The notes under the pieces were generated by a model. It made no database searches. It saw only the letters and a program-made list of their open reading frames with translations, and was not told the origin of the DNA. Shown in pieces: positions 1 through 9,994 of a DNA stretch of 64,000 nt; the first letter of the stretch is position 1; every line of letters starts with the position of its first letter. The translations under genes were made by a program, and so were the position numbers. This stretch comes from Erinaceus europaeus (taxonomy: Eukaryota > Chordata > Mammalia > Eulipotyphla > Erinaceidae), in NCBI RefSeq assembly GCF_950295315.1, contig NW_026647274.1:1-64000 (forward strand), given 5' to 3'.

Positions 1-784
1 CAGGAGAACATTCTTGTCACTGTCACCAAGCAATTGATCATTACTGATGAAAGCATAACAGTTGACTAAATCAGAATCTGTTCAGATCCACGTATACCCT
101 GTGACTTCAGCATGTGGTCCTATCCTGTCTTGCCTAATCTGAAACACTTCATGAATGATGTAACTTGTCAAACAAAGGAATGCAAAATCAAAAGCTCTTT
201 AGATGATACTGTCACATCAACATCAAGCGATGACAACCCAGCAGTGTAATTTTTCTCACATGTGGATTCTATAATTCCTGATTCTATAATAGAGGCTTCT
301 CAGGACACTAAAATAAGTTAACAAATATTAGTACCCGAAGACCCCACTGTAATATACATGTCAAGTGTTATTTTGATAAATATTATTGCCAAAGGGTCAG
401 ACACTAGTTTCTATTGTCTCTCTAACAATAACCCTCAAAATGTTGCTTTTGAACATTTTGAAAAAGCATTTTTACTTATGAAAGTATAAAAAAACAAAAA
501 TAAATATAGAAGAGGCTAAAGTGGTCAGAGCATGAGTAAGTAAGCATTCTCCTGCACTTATTAGTAGGTGTATGCTTATTCTAAAGAAGTAATCATACAA
601 ATGCACAAAGATGTAATGTGCTGATTAATATTAGATAATTATTTTAGAAAATAATTATATAAAATATATAAAATAATTTTTCAAATAATATATTTCAAAA
701 ATATCAAAATATATTTTTCATACATTATTATTTGTTCAGATTGATAATGTGATGATTAATAATACTATTTTGTTTTATTACTAT
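1..784. other. AT-rich intergenic DNA, nothing recognised
   Basis: No long open frame, no SINE head and no LINE end is visible. The tract at 600-780 is almost pure A/T and low complexity. Confidence 0.5.
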
Positions 785-905
785 CATTATTTTTACCAGA
801 GCACTGCTCAGTTCTGGCGTATGGTGGTGCTGGGGATTGAACCTGGATCTTTGGTGTCTCAGGCATGAGAGTCTTTTGGCATATCTACTATGTTATCTCC
901 CTGGC
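785..905 (-). mobile_element. SINE class D
   Basis: Read on the - strand it has the D head (ATAACATAGTAGATATGCC-like), the GGTTCAATCCCCAGC B-box region and the AGCAGTGCTCTGG end. It is diverged, so an older copy. Confidence 0.7.
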
Positions 906-1675
906 CCAATAGTGCTATTTTAATAGCATCTAGTTGGTTGCAACTTATATGTCCAATAACAGATAACTGATCAGAAAAAAGAAACTGGCATATCATAAAT
1001 AGGAAAAGATAAAAAAAAATAGAGTAGTAAATCTAGGATCTACTTAGATCTATATCTTGCATGGGGATCAACTTTAAAATCTGGTGATGAACATGTTATA
1101 CAAAATAAAATAGATTACAATAAAATAAAAAGTCTTAAATCTCCACAGATAGGATGAAAATAGAGTGGGCACATGAATAAATAGTACATTGGAAAATAGT
1201 GTTGTGAGATATATGCATAACATCACACAGAAATAGACGGAAATGAATAAAACTAGCCAGCACTAGAAAGCTAAATAAAGTGAAATGTTGGTGGGGACAT
1301 AGAAAGCCAGGAATCTCATACATACATAGTGGAAAATGAAAGATACAACTATTCTGAAAGGCAACCTGCACTAATTAAATTAGATATGTTTCTGGAAATG
1401 TGAAAGGGATATAGAAGTCTCTACCTGAATATACTTAGTAACAACAATGGAAAAATATGACAATAAAGGTGAATTTTTCCCATTTATTTATTTGTGATTA
1501 ATGAGCTACAGTATTTTAAGATTACAATGTATAGTTCAAAACTACATTGTATAGTTTTCACCCATCACACAGGTGAAATCTTTAGTCTACCTAAGAGATT
1601 ATCTCCAAAGGACTCATACCTAGATTCATTCCTATCAGTCTCAGTGGGGTGAGAAGACAGTAGAGAGCTATTTTT
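906..1675. other. AT-rich intergenic DNA, nothing recognised
   Basis: Short - strand frames here have no family resemblance. No repeat head or tail was recognised. Confidence 0.45.
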
Positions 1676-1964
1676 TTAAATATATATATTCATTTTCCCT
1701 TTTGTTGTCCTTGTTTTTATTGTTGTTATAGTTATTATTGTTGTTGTTATTGATGTTGTTGTTGGATAGGACAGAGAGAAATGGAGAGAGGAATGGAAGG
1801 CAGAGAGGAGGAGAGAAATATAGACACCTACAGACCTGCTTCACCACCTGTGAAGAGACTCCCCTACAGGTGAGGAGCCGGGGGCTCAAACCAGGATCCT
1901 TGAGTCAAGTCCTTGAGCTTTGTGCCACGTGTGCTTAACCCTCTGCGCTACCTCTCGACTCCCT
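1676..1964 (-). mobile_element. SINE class A
   Basis: Full-length copy on the - strand. The T-rich tail is at the left, then a GTTGTT-rich stretch, the GACAGAGAGAAATGGAGAGAG body, and the tRNA-like head ends at GCGCTACCTCTCGACTCCC. Confidence 0.9.
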
Positions 1965-1984
1965 ATTCTTTTTTTTTTCTTTTT

Positions 1985-2102
1985 TTTTAAACCAGAGCAC
2001 CGCTCAACTCTGGCCAATGGTGGTGTGTGCCATTGAACCTGTGACCTTAGAGCCTCAGGTCTGAGAGTCTTCTTGCATAACCATTATGCTATCTCCCCAG
2101 CC
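1985..2102 (-). mobile_element. SINE class D
   Basis: The - strand copy begins at GGCTGGGGAGATAGCATAAT and ends in CAGAGTTGAGCGGTGCTCTGG followed by an A-rich tail. It abuts the A copy to the left. Confidence 0.8.
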
Positions 2103-2366
2103 AAAGTAGGTGAAAAAAAGTCATTTGCTGACATATAAGACTATAGTAATATATTCTTCACTTAACTTCACTGAAGAACTACTAAAAGAGGACTTGGAAG
2201 AGGAATAGGTAGTGATTAAAAAGATTGGTAAGCAAAGCAAAAAAAGAAAAAAAAAAGGCATATCGTAAGATGGATAATTGGAACCATAAAAAAAAGCAGA
2301 TTTTTAAAAGATTATTTAATTACATAATACAACTGACAATGTAATTTTTAAAAATATGCTAGTATG

Positions 2367-2650
2367 GGGAGTCGGGCTGTAGCGCAGCGGGTTAAGCGCA
2401 GGTGGCGCAAAGCACAAGGACCGGCATAAGGATCCCGGTTCAAACCCCGGCTCCCCACCTGCAGGGGAGTTGCTTCACAGGCGGTGAAGCAGGTCTGCAG
2501 GTGTCTATCTTTCTCTCCCCCTCTCTGTCTTCCCCTCCTCTCTCCGTTTCTCTCTGTCCTATCCAACAACGACGACAACAACAATAATAACTACAACAAT
2601 AAAACAACAAGGGCAACAAAAGGGAATAAATAAATAAAATAAAATATTTT
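2367..2650 (+). mobile_element. SINE class A with TSD
   Basis: Full-length, little-diverged copy. It carries A box TAGCGCAGCGG, B box GGTTCAAACCC, the pyrimidine body, a CAACAATAATAAC stretch and a tail of AATAAATAAATAAAA. The flank TTTTTAAAAATATGCTAGTA (from about 2346) recurs immediately after the tail (from about 2648), giving a clear TSD. Confidence 0.95.
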
Positions 2651-2666
2651 TAAAAATATGCTAGTA

Positions 2667-2708
2667 TGGGGAGTTGGGTGGGAGTGCAGCAGGTTAAGCG
2701 CAGGTGGC
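2667..2708 (+). mobile_element. SINE class A, 5' part, interrupted
   Basis: The head of a second A copy starts directly after the 3' TSD of the first. It is cut after GTTAAGCGCAGGTGGC by a foreign insertion and resumes at 3714. The head differs from the 2367 copy at several positions (GGGAGTTGGGTGGGAGTGCAG), so it is not a simple duplicate. Confidence 0.9.
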
Positions 2709-3713
2709 ATCAAAGTTCGACATCCTCGAGGAAACACTCACGAAAGACATGTCTCTGATATCTGATTACTGTAAAAAATGGCGACTAATCCCTAGCACTG
2801 CAAAAACGGTATCATCTGTTTTCCGTCTACACCATGCCTCGGCCTTGCATGAGCTTAATGTGCAGCTTGACGATATGAGAATCCGGCATGAAGCCCAGCC
2901 AGTCTATCTTGGCGTTACTCTCGATCGCACCCTGTCATTTCACAAACATCTCATAAAAACTGCAGCAAAGGTGGGCGCGAGGAATAACATCATTGCAAGA
3001 CTGGCCAGCTCCTCATGGGGCGCGAGCGCTTCCACACTACGATCATATCCTCTCTGGCATTATGCTATTCCACTGCAGAATACTGTGCCCCAGTATGGTT
3101 CCGTAGCCCCCATGTCCACTTGGTCGATTCCAAATTATATTCCTCCATGAGATTAATTTCTGGAACCATCCGTTCCACCCCGGTTCCATGGCTGCCAGTT
3201 CTTAGCAACATCGCCCCGCCAGATATTCGTCGGGATGCGGCATCATCTAAGTTCATTTCCCACGTCTACGCTCGACGGGACCTGCCAATATATGCGGATA
3301 TCTTCACCCACCCTGTCCAACGCTTGACGTATCGTCACCCAATCTGGTCCCCTATGCCTACACTGAACTTCTCTGTTCCAGTCTCTTGGAAACAGAGTTG
3401 GCAGTCAGCTGAGGTAAAGAACAAACACCTCATCACAGACCCCTGCAAGCGTCAACCCGGCTTTGACCTAGCACGTTATGATTGGGCCCTCCTCAATCGC
3501 TATCGAACAGGCCATGGCCGGTGCGCCGCTATGTTCCATCGCTGGGGAGCCAGAGATGACCCGAATTCCCCCTGCGGCTACAGACAGACTATGACCCACA
3601 TAGTCAACGACTGCCACCTCTCCAGATTCAAAGGAGGTCTCGAAACTTTACATCAGCCTCAACCTGACGCTGTTGACTGGCTACGGAAGAAGGGCAAACG
3701 CTAGGAGAAGAAG
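2709..3713 (+). mobile_element. 5'-truncated non-LTR retrotransposon (jockey/CR1-like RT C-terminus)
   Basis: What is seen: a 1005-bp insertion flanked by a perfect 13-bp TSD, AAGCGCAGGTGGC, at 2696-2708 and 3714-3726, inside a hedgehog-type SINE. It encodes about 330 residues in two overlapping frames, 2704-3150 and 3015-3704, so one small frameshift lies near 3042-3050. Recognisable blocks in order are: a post-catalytic RT/thumb region with YLGVTLDRTLSF (about 2905-2940), GASASTLRS, ALCYSTAEYCAPVW, and SNIAPPDIRR. A C-terminal CxxxxxxxHxxxxC zinc-knuckle-like motif follows in RQTMTHIVNDC (about 3585-3620). The stop at 3702-3704 is followed by only nine bases, GAGAAGAAG, as the tail. The catalytic palm (the DD pair) is missing because of 5' truncation. 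Known: these blocks belong to non-LTR reverse transcriptases, but they are unlike mammalian L1 ORF2 or BovB/RTE as I know them. Inferred: a recent insertion from a family not typical of mammals. The clade is uncertain. Confidence 0.85.
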
Positions 3714-4030
3714 AAGCGCAGGTGGCGCAAAGCACAAGGACCAGCCTAAGGATTCCGGTTCCAGCCCCCGATCCCCACCTGCAAGAACCGGCTTAAGGAT
3801 CTTGGTTCCAGCCCCTGGCTCCCCACCTGCAGGGAAGTCGCTTCACAGGTGATGAAGCAGGTCTGCAGGTGTCTATCTTTCTCTACCCCCCTTTGTCTTC
3901 CCCTCCTCTCCATTTCTCTCTGTGTCCTATCCGACAACGACAACATCAATAACAACAACAATAATAACTACAACAGTAAAACAACAAGAGCAACAAAAGA
4001 GAATTAAGTAAATAAATAAATAAAAACACG
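3714..4030 (+). mobile_element. SINE class A, 3' part, with internal duplication
   Basis: This continues the A copy begun at 2667. A segment of about 45 bp (GGTTCCAGCCCC through CCCCACCTGC) is present twice, at about 3757-3782 and 3804-3830. The tail is AAGTAAATAAATAAATAAAA, followed by ACGCCAGTATG, a third and diverged copy of the target sequence seen at 2350 and 2654. Confidence 0.85.
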
Positions 4031-4308
4031 CCAGTATGATTTTGTTTTTACAAATTTACTATATAAGTGCAGGAGAATGCAGCAGTTTGGATAAATATTA
4101 ATACACTGTGGTGTATTCCAATAGCAACAATGACATAAAGGGGAGCAACAGGGAAGGGACCCAAAGAGGGTTGGGTGGCTCATATCTTATAGTGGAGGAG
4201 GATGACAACTTGGTGGTAGGTGAGGTTACTGACACTGACTTAGGGAAATGTGGAAAAGGACCACTGTGATAACAAGTCTTATAATTTGCATTCTTCAAAC
4301 AAACAGTA

Positions 4309-4432
4309 AAGGTCTGAGAGACAGCATAATGATTATGCAGAAGACCTGAATGTCTGAGGCTCTGAGGTTCCAGGTTCAATCCTCCCCCAAATCCACAGCA
4401 TACGCTATTAGAAAATCGAGCAGTGCTCAGGT
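4309..4432 (+). mobile_element. SINE class D
   Basis: The head AGCATAATGATTATGCAGAAG, GGTTCAATCC and GAGCAGTGCTCAGG are seen in order, with a short AAATTAAATTAAA tail. Confidence 0.7.
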
Positions 4433-4641
4433 AAAAACTAAATTAAATTAAAGGTTTAAACAATATGAAAACAAAGGGCATGAACAGTAAAATAATAATA
4501 GTAATAACAAGTTAAAAATAGAAATCAAGGTGATATATATTTTATCTTCTCTTACTATCCACTATCAAAATCAGCATTTCCTAATGTTGATTCTAGTCTG
4601 ATAAAATCTAGCCCTGTGAAATGCTTCTAAAAGGGGGGGGG

Positions 4642-4890
4642 AGGGGAGTCAGGCAGTAGTGCAGCAGGTATAGCACAGTTGGCGCAAAGCACAAGGACAG
4701 GCGTATGGATCCCAGTTCGAATCCCCAGCTCCCCACCTGCAGGGGAGTCTCTTCACAGACGGTGAAGCAGGTCTGCAGGTGTCTTTCTCTCCCCCTCTCT
4801 GTCTTCCCCTCCTCTCTCCATTTCTCTCTGTCCTAACCAACAACAACGATATCAATAAAAACAATAATTACAACAACAATAATAATTTTA
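4642..4890 (+). mobile_element. SINE class A
   Basis: Head GGGGAGTCAGGCAGTAGTGCAG, B box GTTCGAATCC, pyrimidine body and AACAACAATAATAA tail. It is slightly shortened in the AAC-rich part. Confidence 0.9.
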
Positions 4891-5082
4891 AAAAAGGACA
4901 TGGGGGAAGGGTAAATTTCTTCTTTGTATGTCAGTTGCTATACTTTAAGTTGTAATTAGCAAAACTGAATTCAAATTGTCTCAACAAAGACACTTATGGA
5001 CTTCACTGATGCCCAGAGGTGGAGCAACAAATCACAATTTGCTCAGCCCTCCAACTCCATCTCTGGACTCTGTTTTTTTTTT

Positions 5083-5384
5083 TTTAATTTTTAAAAAATA
5101 TTTATTTATTTATTCCCTTTTGTTGCCCTTGTTGTTTTACTGTTGTAGTTATTATTGTTGTTGTTAGTGATACCGTCGTTGTTGGATAGGACAGAGAGAA
5201 ATGGAGAGAGGAGGGGAAGACAGAGATGGGGAGAGAAAGACAAGACACCTGCAGACCAGCTTCACCACTTATGAAGTGACTCCCCTGCAGGTAGGGAGCC
5301 CCGGGCTAGAACCGGGATCCTTATGCTGGGTCCTTGTGCTTTGAGCCACTTCTTTTAACCCTCTGCGCTACCACCCAAATCCCC
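5083..5384 (-). mobile_element. SINE class A
   Basis: Full-length copy on the - strand. The left end is the tail complement (TTTATTTATTTATTCCCTTT). The right end is the head complement GCGCTACCACCCAAATCCCC. Confidence 0.9.
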
Positions 5385-5389
5385 TGGAC

Positions 5390-5890
5390 TCTGATTTTAT
5401 CTGTGTATTTGACTCTTTATACCTTCTCTGTAAAACAACTGCAACAGACACAGCTTTCACATGTAAGCACCACATTTTCCAAAACTTGAGAGAGAATAAG
5501 CATTCCTTAAATTACTTCTACCACTTCCCTACTCCCACCCCGGGATTCTGAGATTTGCTCTTATTGGGACATTTCAGGTCACGTGTTATTTGCCAAGGCA
5601 ATCACTTTCACAGGCATAAGATAGAGTGACTGGCTTAACCCAGACCATAGGTTCAGAGATAGTGTCAGAGGTAGTGTCAGCTTCTCTAGCATTCCAAAGC
5701 AGAAATCAAACATTTTGAACATTATGGAAACCACTATAGACAAATATGAGAAATATTGGCATTTTCATCTGTTACTTTTTGTCACTTTACAGTTTTATGG
5801 GACTGTTGTCACATGATATATTCACTTAAGTCAAGTACAATTGTTTTTTATTGTTTTGTTTTGTTTCTATTTTCTTTTTTAAAACATTAA
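5390..5890. other. unique sequence, nothing recognised
   Basis: No open frame of note and no young repeat. Composition is ordinary. Confidence 0.45.
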
Positions 5891-5894
5891 TTTT

Positions 5895-6088
5895 TTAAAT
5901 TTTTTGAAATCTTTATTTTATTTTACTTATTGGGTAGTGACAGAGATAAATTGAAAGGAAGGGGGAGGTAGAGAGGGAGACTTCACCACTTGTGAAGCTT
6001 TCCCTCAGCAGGTGGGAACCAGGGGCTTGAACCTGGAGCACACTGTAATGTGTGCACTAAACCAGGTGTGCCACTACCTGGCACCTCA
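5895..6088 (-). mobile_element. SINE class B
   Basis: The - strand copy has the T-rich tail at the left, then CTTCACCACTTGTGAAGCTTTCCC and GGTGTGCCACTACCTGGC at the head end. Confidence 0.85.
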
Positions 6089-6094
6089 TTTTTT

Positions 6095-6520
6095 ATTCAT
6101 AATTTAAGAGTGCTTTAAAAATTATGAAATTTCAAGGGTATAATTTCATACCCACACGTTGTATGTCAGAGTCATTACACCTTCCACCAAAATCCTATGT
6201 CCATCTTTCATTCTAAGAACCACTGAAGTTCTCACAAAATCCAAGAGTTTAGTTGCCACTGTTTTTGCAAATTCATTTGCTTTAGTCATCTATATCACAT
6301 CTGGTACTCAGTCTTCACTTCTTCATTTAGCATAATTACCTCCAGTTTCATTCACTTTTTTCCAAATGGTACAATCTCATCTTTTTTGACTACAGAGTAA
6401 TACTCCATCAAATATATATTCCACAACCTCTTTATCCAGTCAGCTACTATGAGGTGTTTAAGTTTCTTCCATATTTGGCTATTTATTAAAAATGGTTATC
6501 TCTCAGCATAAGGCTGAGCA
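6095..6520 (-). mobile_element. L1 3' fragment, inverted
   Basis: Read on the - strand this gives the end of L1 ORF2 and the start of the 3' UTR. The sense reading contains TGGATAAAGAGGTTGTGGAA, TGGAGTATTACTCTGTAGTC and GAATGAAACTGGAGG, the usual WIKRLWNIYTMEYY-type region of L1 ORF2. No frame is intact, so it is an old fragment. Confidence 0.75.
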
Positions 6521-6624
6521 TATCCTTTTGAATTAGAAGCACAATCAGACTTCAAGCCTGGAGAACAAGCAGTAGTGAGAGATTAGTCCAAAGAGATTTA
6601 CTAGTGATAAAATGTAATATAAGA

Positions 6625-6762
6625 GGGCTGGCAAAATAGCTCACCTGTAAAGTATACCTGCTTTGCCTGTGTATGACTCAAGTTCAAATCCAGCCCTCAC
6701 TGCACTGGAGAAAACTTCAGTGATGTCTTTCCCACTCCCCCTCTGTCTCTATGAAAAGGTTA
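6625..6762 (+). mobile_element. SINE class E
   Basis: Begins GGCTGGCAAAATAGCTCACC, continues with CAAGTTCAAATCCAGCCC, then a CTTCAGTGATGTCTTTCCC body. A B copy follows directly. Confidence 0.65.
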
Positions 6763-6764
6763 TC

Positions 6765-6975
6765 CTGAGTGGCCAGGGATGGTGAATCTGGTAGAGAAGG
6801 CATGTTGCAGTGCACAAGGACCTTGGTTCAAATGCCCTCCTCACCTGCAGGGGAAGCTTCAGCAGGAGTGGTGAAGCATGGCTGCAGGCGTCTTTTTCTC
6901 CTTGTCTATCTTACCCTTCCTTTTCCATTTCTCTGTCTCTTTCCAGTAAATAAATACATATTTTTAAAATTAGAC
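6765..6975 (+). mobile_element. SINE class B
   Basis: A diverged head GTGGCCAGGGATGGTGAATC is followed by CAAGGACCTTGGTTCAAATG, GGGGAAGCTTCAGCAGGAG and a CCAGTAAATAAATAC tail. Confidence 0.75.
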
Positions 6976-7028
6976 TGGAGCACTGAAGCTCTGGTGACAA
7001 CAAAACACAAGTATTAAAAGAAATAGAG

Positions 7029-7296
7029 GGGAGTTGGGTGGTAGCTCAGCGGGTTAATGGGGGGGGGTGCTAAGCACAAGGACCGGTGTCAGGATCCCGG
7101 TTCGAGCCCCTGGCTCCCCACCTACAGGGGAGTCACTTCACAGGCCGTGAAGCAGGTCTGCAGATGTCTATCTTTCTCTCCCCCTCCTCTCTCCATTTCT
7201 CTCTGTCCTATCCAACAATGACATCAATAACAACAACAACAATAACTACAACAACAATAAAACAAGGTCAACAAAAGGGAAAATAAATAAATACAA
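7029..7296 (+). mobile_element. SINE class A
   Basis: Complete copy with head GGGGAGTTGGGTGGTAGCTCAG, a G-run in place of part of the A-box region, B box GGTTCGAGCCC, and tail AAATAAATAAATAC. Confidence 0.9.
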
Positions 7297-7302
7297 AAAA
7301 TT

Positions 7303-7470
7303 AATACGGGTCCAAGAAGGATGACAGAGAACGTAGTGGGGGTTGTATTGTTAAATGGGAAACTGGGGAATGTTATGCATGTACAAACTATTGTATTTAC
7401 TGTTGAATGTAAAACATTAATTCCCCAATAAAGAAATTTAAAAAATAAAATAAAAATAAAAAATTTAAAA
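7303..7470 (+). mobile_element. L1 3' end (polyadenylated)
   Basis: A strongly 5'-truncated L1. The last bases are ATTGTATTTACTGTTGAATG, AAAACATTAATTCCCC, AATAAAGAAATTT and an A-rich tail. The same terminal block recurs at 46495-46560 and 59150-59215, which identifies it as a shared L1 3' UTR end carrying its AATAAA signal. Confidence 0.8.
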
Positions 7471-7479
7471 AAAGAAATA

Positions 7480-7690
7480 GGGGTGAGTGGTGGTGCACCT
7501 GGTCGAGTGCGCATGCTACAATGCACAAGGATCCAGGTTTGAGTCCCTGTACCCCACCTTCAGGGGGAAAGCTTTGCAAGTGGTGAAGCAGTGTTGGAGG
7601 TGTCTCTCTGTCTCTCTCCCTTTCTACCACCCCTTCCCTCTCAATTTCTGGCTACCTCTATCCAATAAATAAATAAAGATAATTCAAAAA
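7480..7690 (+). mobile_element. SINE class B
   Basis: Head GGGGTGAGTGGTGGTGCACC, B box GGTTTGAGTCC, GGGGGAAAGCTTTGCAAGTG, tail CCAATAAATAAATAAAG. It sits directly in the A tail of the preceding L1 end. Confidence 0.9.
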
Positions 7691-7729
7691 AAAATTTTAA
7701 GAAATCTTTAAAAAAAAAAAGAAAGAAAT

Positions 7730-8179
7730 AGGATAAAAAGTCATCTGTTACGTTGACTACTTTGCCATAGCACTCAGTGATTAGCTGTTAATTAATGAAA
7801 GAAATGCTTTCTAAATGAAGGGCCTCTTATCTAAACATTAGAAAGTTTTGTTCTTATAAGGAGAGATGATGCACAAAACCCTAAGTAAGACCTTTCTAAG
7901 GAAGTGAATTCAAGGAGGAGGGGTGTCCCCATAATTCTCTGTGAGCTCTGGCTTTGCAGTCGCTGAGCAGATTCTGTTTTGCTTCTCTGTCTACATTTGC
8001 CAAAACCACTTTAATTTATGAAAGGAACTTGAGTATTCATGGTGAAAGAACCCACTAAACTGTATTCAGTACACAGTTTTGTATAAGAAGTGAAAAGATA
8101 ACAGGAAAATACTAGACTTTCTGTTCTTCAGAAAATGAACACTAAACATATTGTGCATTGGTAAAATTATGAACTGGGT
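7730..8179. other. unique sequence, nothing recognised
   Basis: No gene-like frame and no young repeat was seen. Confidence 0.45.
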
Positions 8180-8292
8180 GATCTCAAAGATGTGAGTTTG
8201 AGTCTTTGTTCTACTCTTTACTAAGGTTTCTTGACAAACTGCTTCATCTCTTTGAACCTCTATTTCTTTATTTGTACAATGAGGATAATATA
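8180..8292 (+). mobile_element. probable MIR fragment (ancient SINE)
   Basis: The order GAGTTTGAGTC, TTGACAAACTGCTTCATCTC, TTTGAACCTC, TTTATTTGTACAATGAGGAT follows the MIR core pattern (TTGAGCAAGT, CTCAGTTTCCTCATCTGTAAAATGGGG). Diverged. Confidence 0.5.
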
Positions 8293-8293
8293 G

Positions 8294-8402
8294 CCTGGGA
8301 GGTGGCACAGCGGGTAGAGCTGTGAGTATAATGCCTAGGGTTCCATCCCTTGCCTTGAATATGCCAGAGTAATGCTCTGGTTCTCTCTTAAATAAAAATA
8401 AT
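8294..8402 (+). mobile_element. SINE class C
   Basis: Head CCTGGGAGGTGGCACAGCGG, GGTTCCATCCC, ATGCTCTGGTTCTC, tail TAAATAAAAATAATA. It is followed without a gap by an A-long copy, and both seem to share one TSD. Confidence 0.8.
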
Positions 8403-8403
8403 A

Positions 8404-8790
8404 GGGGGTCGGGCGGTGGCGCAGTGGGTTAAGTGCATGTGGTGCAAAGCGCAAGGACCGGCCTAAGGATCCCGGTTCCAGCCCCCGGCTCCCCACCTGC
8501 AGGGGAGTCGCTTCACAGGTGGTAAAGCAGGTCTGCAGGAGTCTATCTTTCTCTCCCCCTCTCTGTCTTCCCCTCCTCTCTCCATTTCTCTCTGTCCTAT
8601 CCAACAACGAATAGCGTCAACAATGGCAATGATAATAACCACAAGGAGGCTACAACAACAAGGGCAACAAAAGGGGGGAAAAATGGCCTTCAGGAGTGGT
8701 GGATTCATGGTGCAGGCACTGAGCCCAGCAATAACCCTGGAGGGAAAATAAATAAATAAATAAATAAATAAATATAAATAATAATAAATT
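8404..8790 (+). mobile_element. SINE class A-long
   Basis: Full A copy followed by the 3' module GGATTCATGGTGCAGGCACT and CCAGCAATAACCCTGG, then (AAAT)n. The flank TGAGGAT before the C copy at 8294 recurs after this tail at about 8797. Confidence 0.9.
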
Positions 8791-8799
8791 TAAGTGAGG

Positions 8800-9178
8800 A
8801 TGACACCCCAGTCATTATTGTGATGATTAATCAAAAGCAATAAAGAAAAATGCTAAACATAGCATGTGCCATGGAAGAATTCAATGAATGATAACTATTA
8901 TTGTTTCATTATCTAAGAGACTTCAAGTTAAATTACTGAAATAGTCTGCTTAACTCACGTCTCTCCAGGTGATGCTAAAGATTCAGCTAAATGTTTTGTT
9001 CTGTAAAAGTGAAATATATATATATCCTAAATATGCATAAATAAAGTCTGGGAGATTATACCACCAAATGCTATGTAAAATAAAACTTAAAGCTATTGTA
9101 TACAGGAACAGTGGAGAGTTTTGGATAATCTGAGTTTTTATCACAAAGAAAAAAAGTTTTGTAAAGAAACTACAGTTT
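8800..9178. other. unique AT-rich sequence, nothing recognised
   Basis: Only short simple A/T runs, for example (TA)n near 9015, and no gene-like frame. Confidence 0.45.
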
Positions 9179-9179
9179 T

Positions 9180-9360
9180 GGGGGCCAGGTGGTGGTGCAC
9201 CTGGTTAAGTGCACACATTACAGTGTGCAAGGACCCAAGCTCAAGCCCCTGGTCCCCTGCCTGCAGGGGGGAAAACTTTACAAGTGGTGAAGCAGGGCTG
9301 CAGGTATCTCTGTCTGTCTCTTTCCTTCTCCACTTCCCTGTGTGTACTGTGGACCACAAG
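9180..9360 (+). mobile_element. SINE class B
   Basis: Head GGGGCCAGGTGGTGGTGCAC, CAAGGACCCAAGCTCAAGCC, GTGGTGAAGCAGGGCTGCAG. The 3' tail is lost or replaced after CTTCCCTGTGTGTACTG. Confidence 0.85.
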
Positions 9361-9408
9361 TAGATTTTCCTGGATGCAGCAAAATGGTTCATCCAGAATG
9401 GAATAGGA

Positions 9409-9616
9409 GGGGCTGGGCAGTGGCTGCAGGCTGACTGCAGCTGTTACAATGCACAAGGATCTGGATTCAAGCCCCCCAGCCCTCATCTGCAAGGGGAAAG
9501 CTTTGCAAGTGATGAAGCAGGTCTGCCGAGAGACATCTGTGTCTCTCTCCCTCTCTATCTCCCCCTAACCTCTCAATTTCTGGCTGTCTCTGTCCAATAA
9601 GTAAGTAAAAATAATT
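9409..9616 (+). mobile_element. SINE class B
   Basis: Diverged head GGGGCTGGGCAGTGGCTGCA with a normal body and CTGTCCAATAAGTAAG tail. A C element is inserted in its tail. Confidence 0.8.
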
Positions 9617-9763
9617 TCTTTTTTTAATTAATTAATTAATTCACGAGAAAGATAGGAGGAAAGAACCAGCCATCACTCTGGTACACGTGCTGCTAGGAAT
9701 TGAACTCAGGACCTCATGCTTGAGAATCCAATGCTTTATCTACTGTGCCACCTCCCAGACTAC
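9617..9763 (-). mobile_element. SINE class C nested in B tail, with TSD
   Basis: The - strand copy has TGCTGCTAGGAATTGAACTC and CCTCATGCTTGAGAATCC. The flank AGTAAAAATAATTTCT occurs on both sides (about 9603-9617 and 9764-9779), proving insertion into the tail of the 9409 B copy. Confidence 0.9.
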
Positions 9764-9837
9764 AGTAAAAATAATTTCTAAAATTTCTAAAAAATGAATG
9801 GAATTGGGATGGGGCAGTTAAAAAATAATGGGGAATT

Positions 9838-9950
9838 GTTAGGGAAGATAGGATAGTGGCTATGTAAAGAGACTTCTGTGCCTGAGGCTTTCAAGTCTCG
9901 GATGCAATACCCCTGTACCATCATAAGCCAGGGCTGAGCAGTGTTCTATT
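9838..9950 (+). mobile_element. SINE class D
   Basis: GGATAGTGGCTATGTAAAGAG, CTGAGGCTTTCAAGTC, ATCATAAGCCAGGGCTGAGC and an A-run tail. Confidence 0.7.
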
Positions 9951-9994
9951 TAAAAAAAAAAAATTAATAGGACCAATAGGAAGGTATAGCTGAG

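Noticed and set aside
2367..2460. tRNA genes suggested by A and B boxes in SINE heads
   Set aside because: The boxes are present but no cloverleaf with acceptor stem pairing follows; they are SINE promoters.
2348..2584. Recurrent frames reading [21 protein letters not shown] on either strand across the window
   Set aside because: They are translations of the A SINE body and appear wherever a copy lies; not genes.
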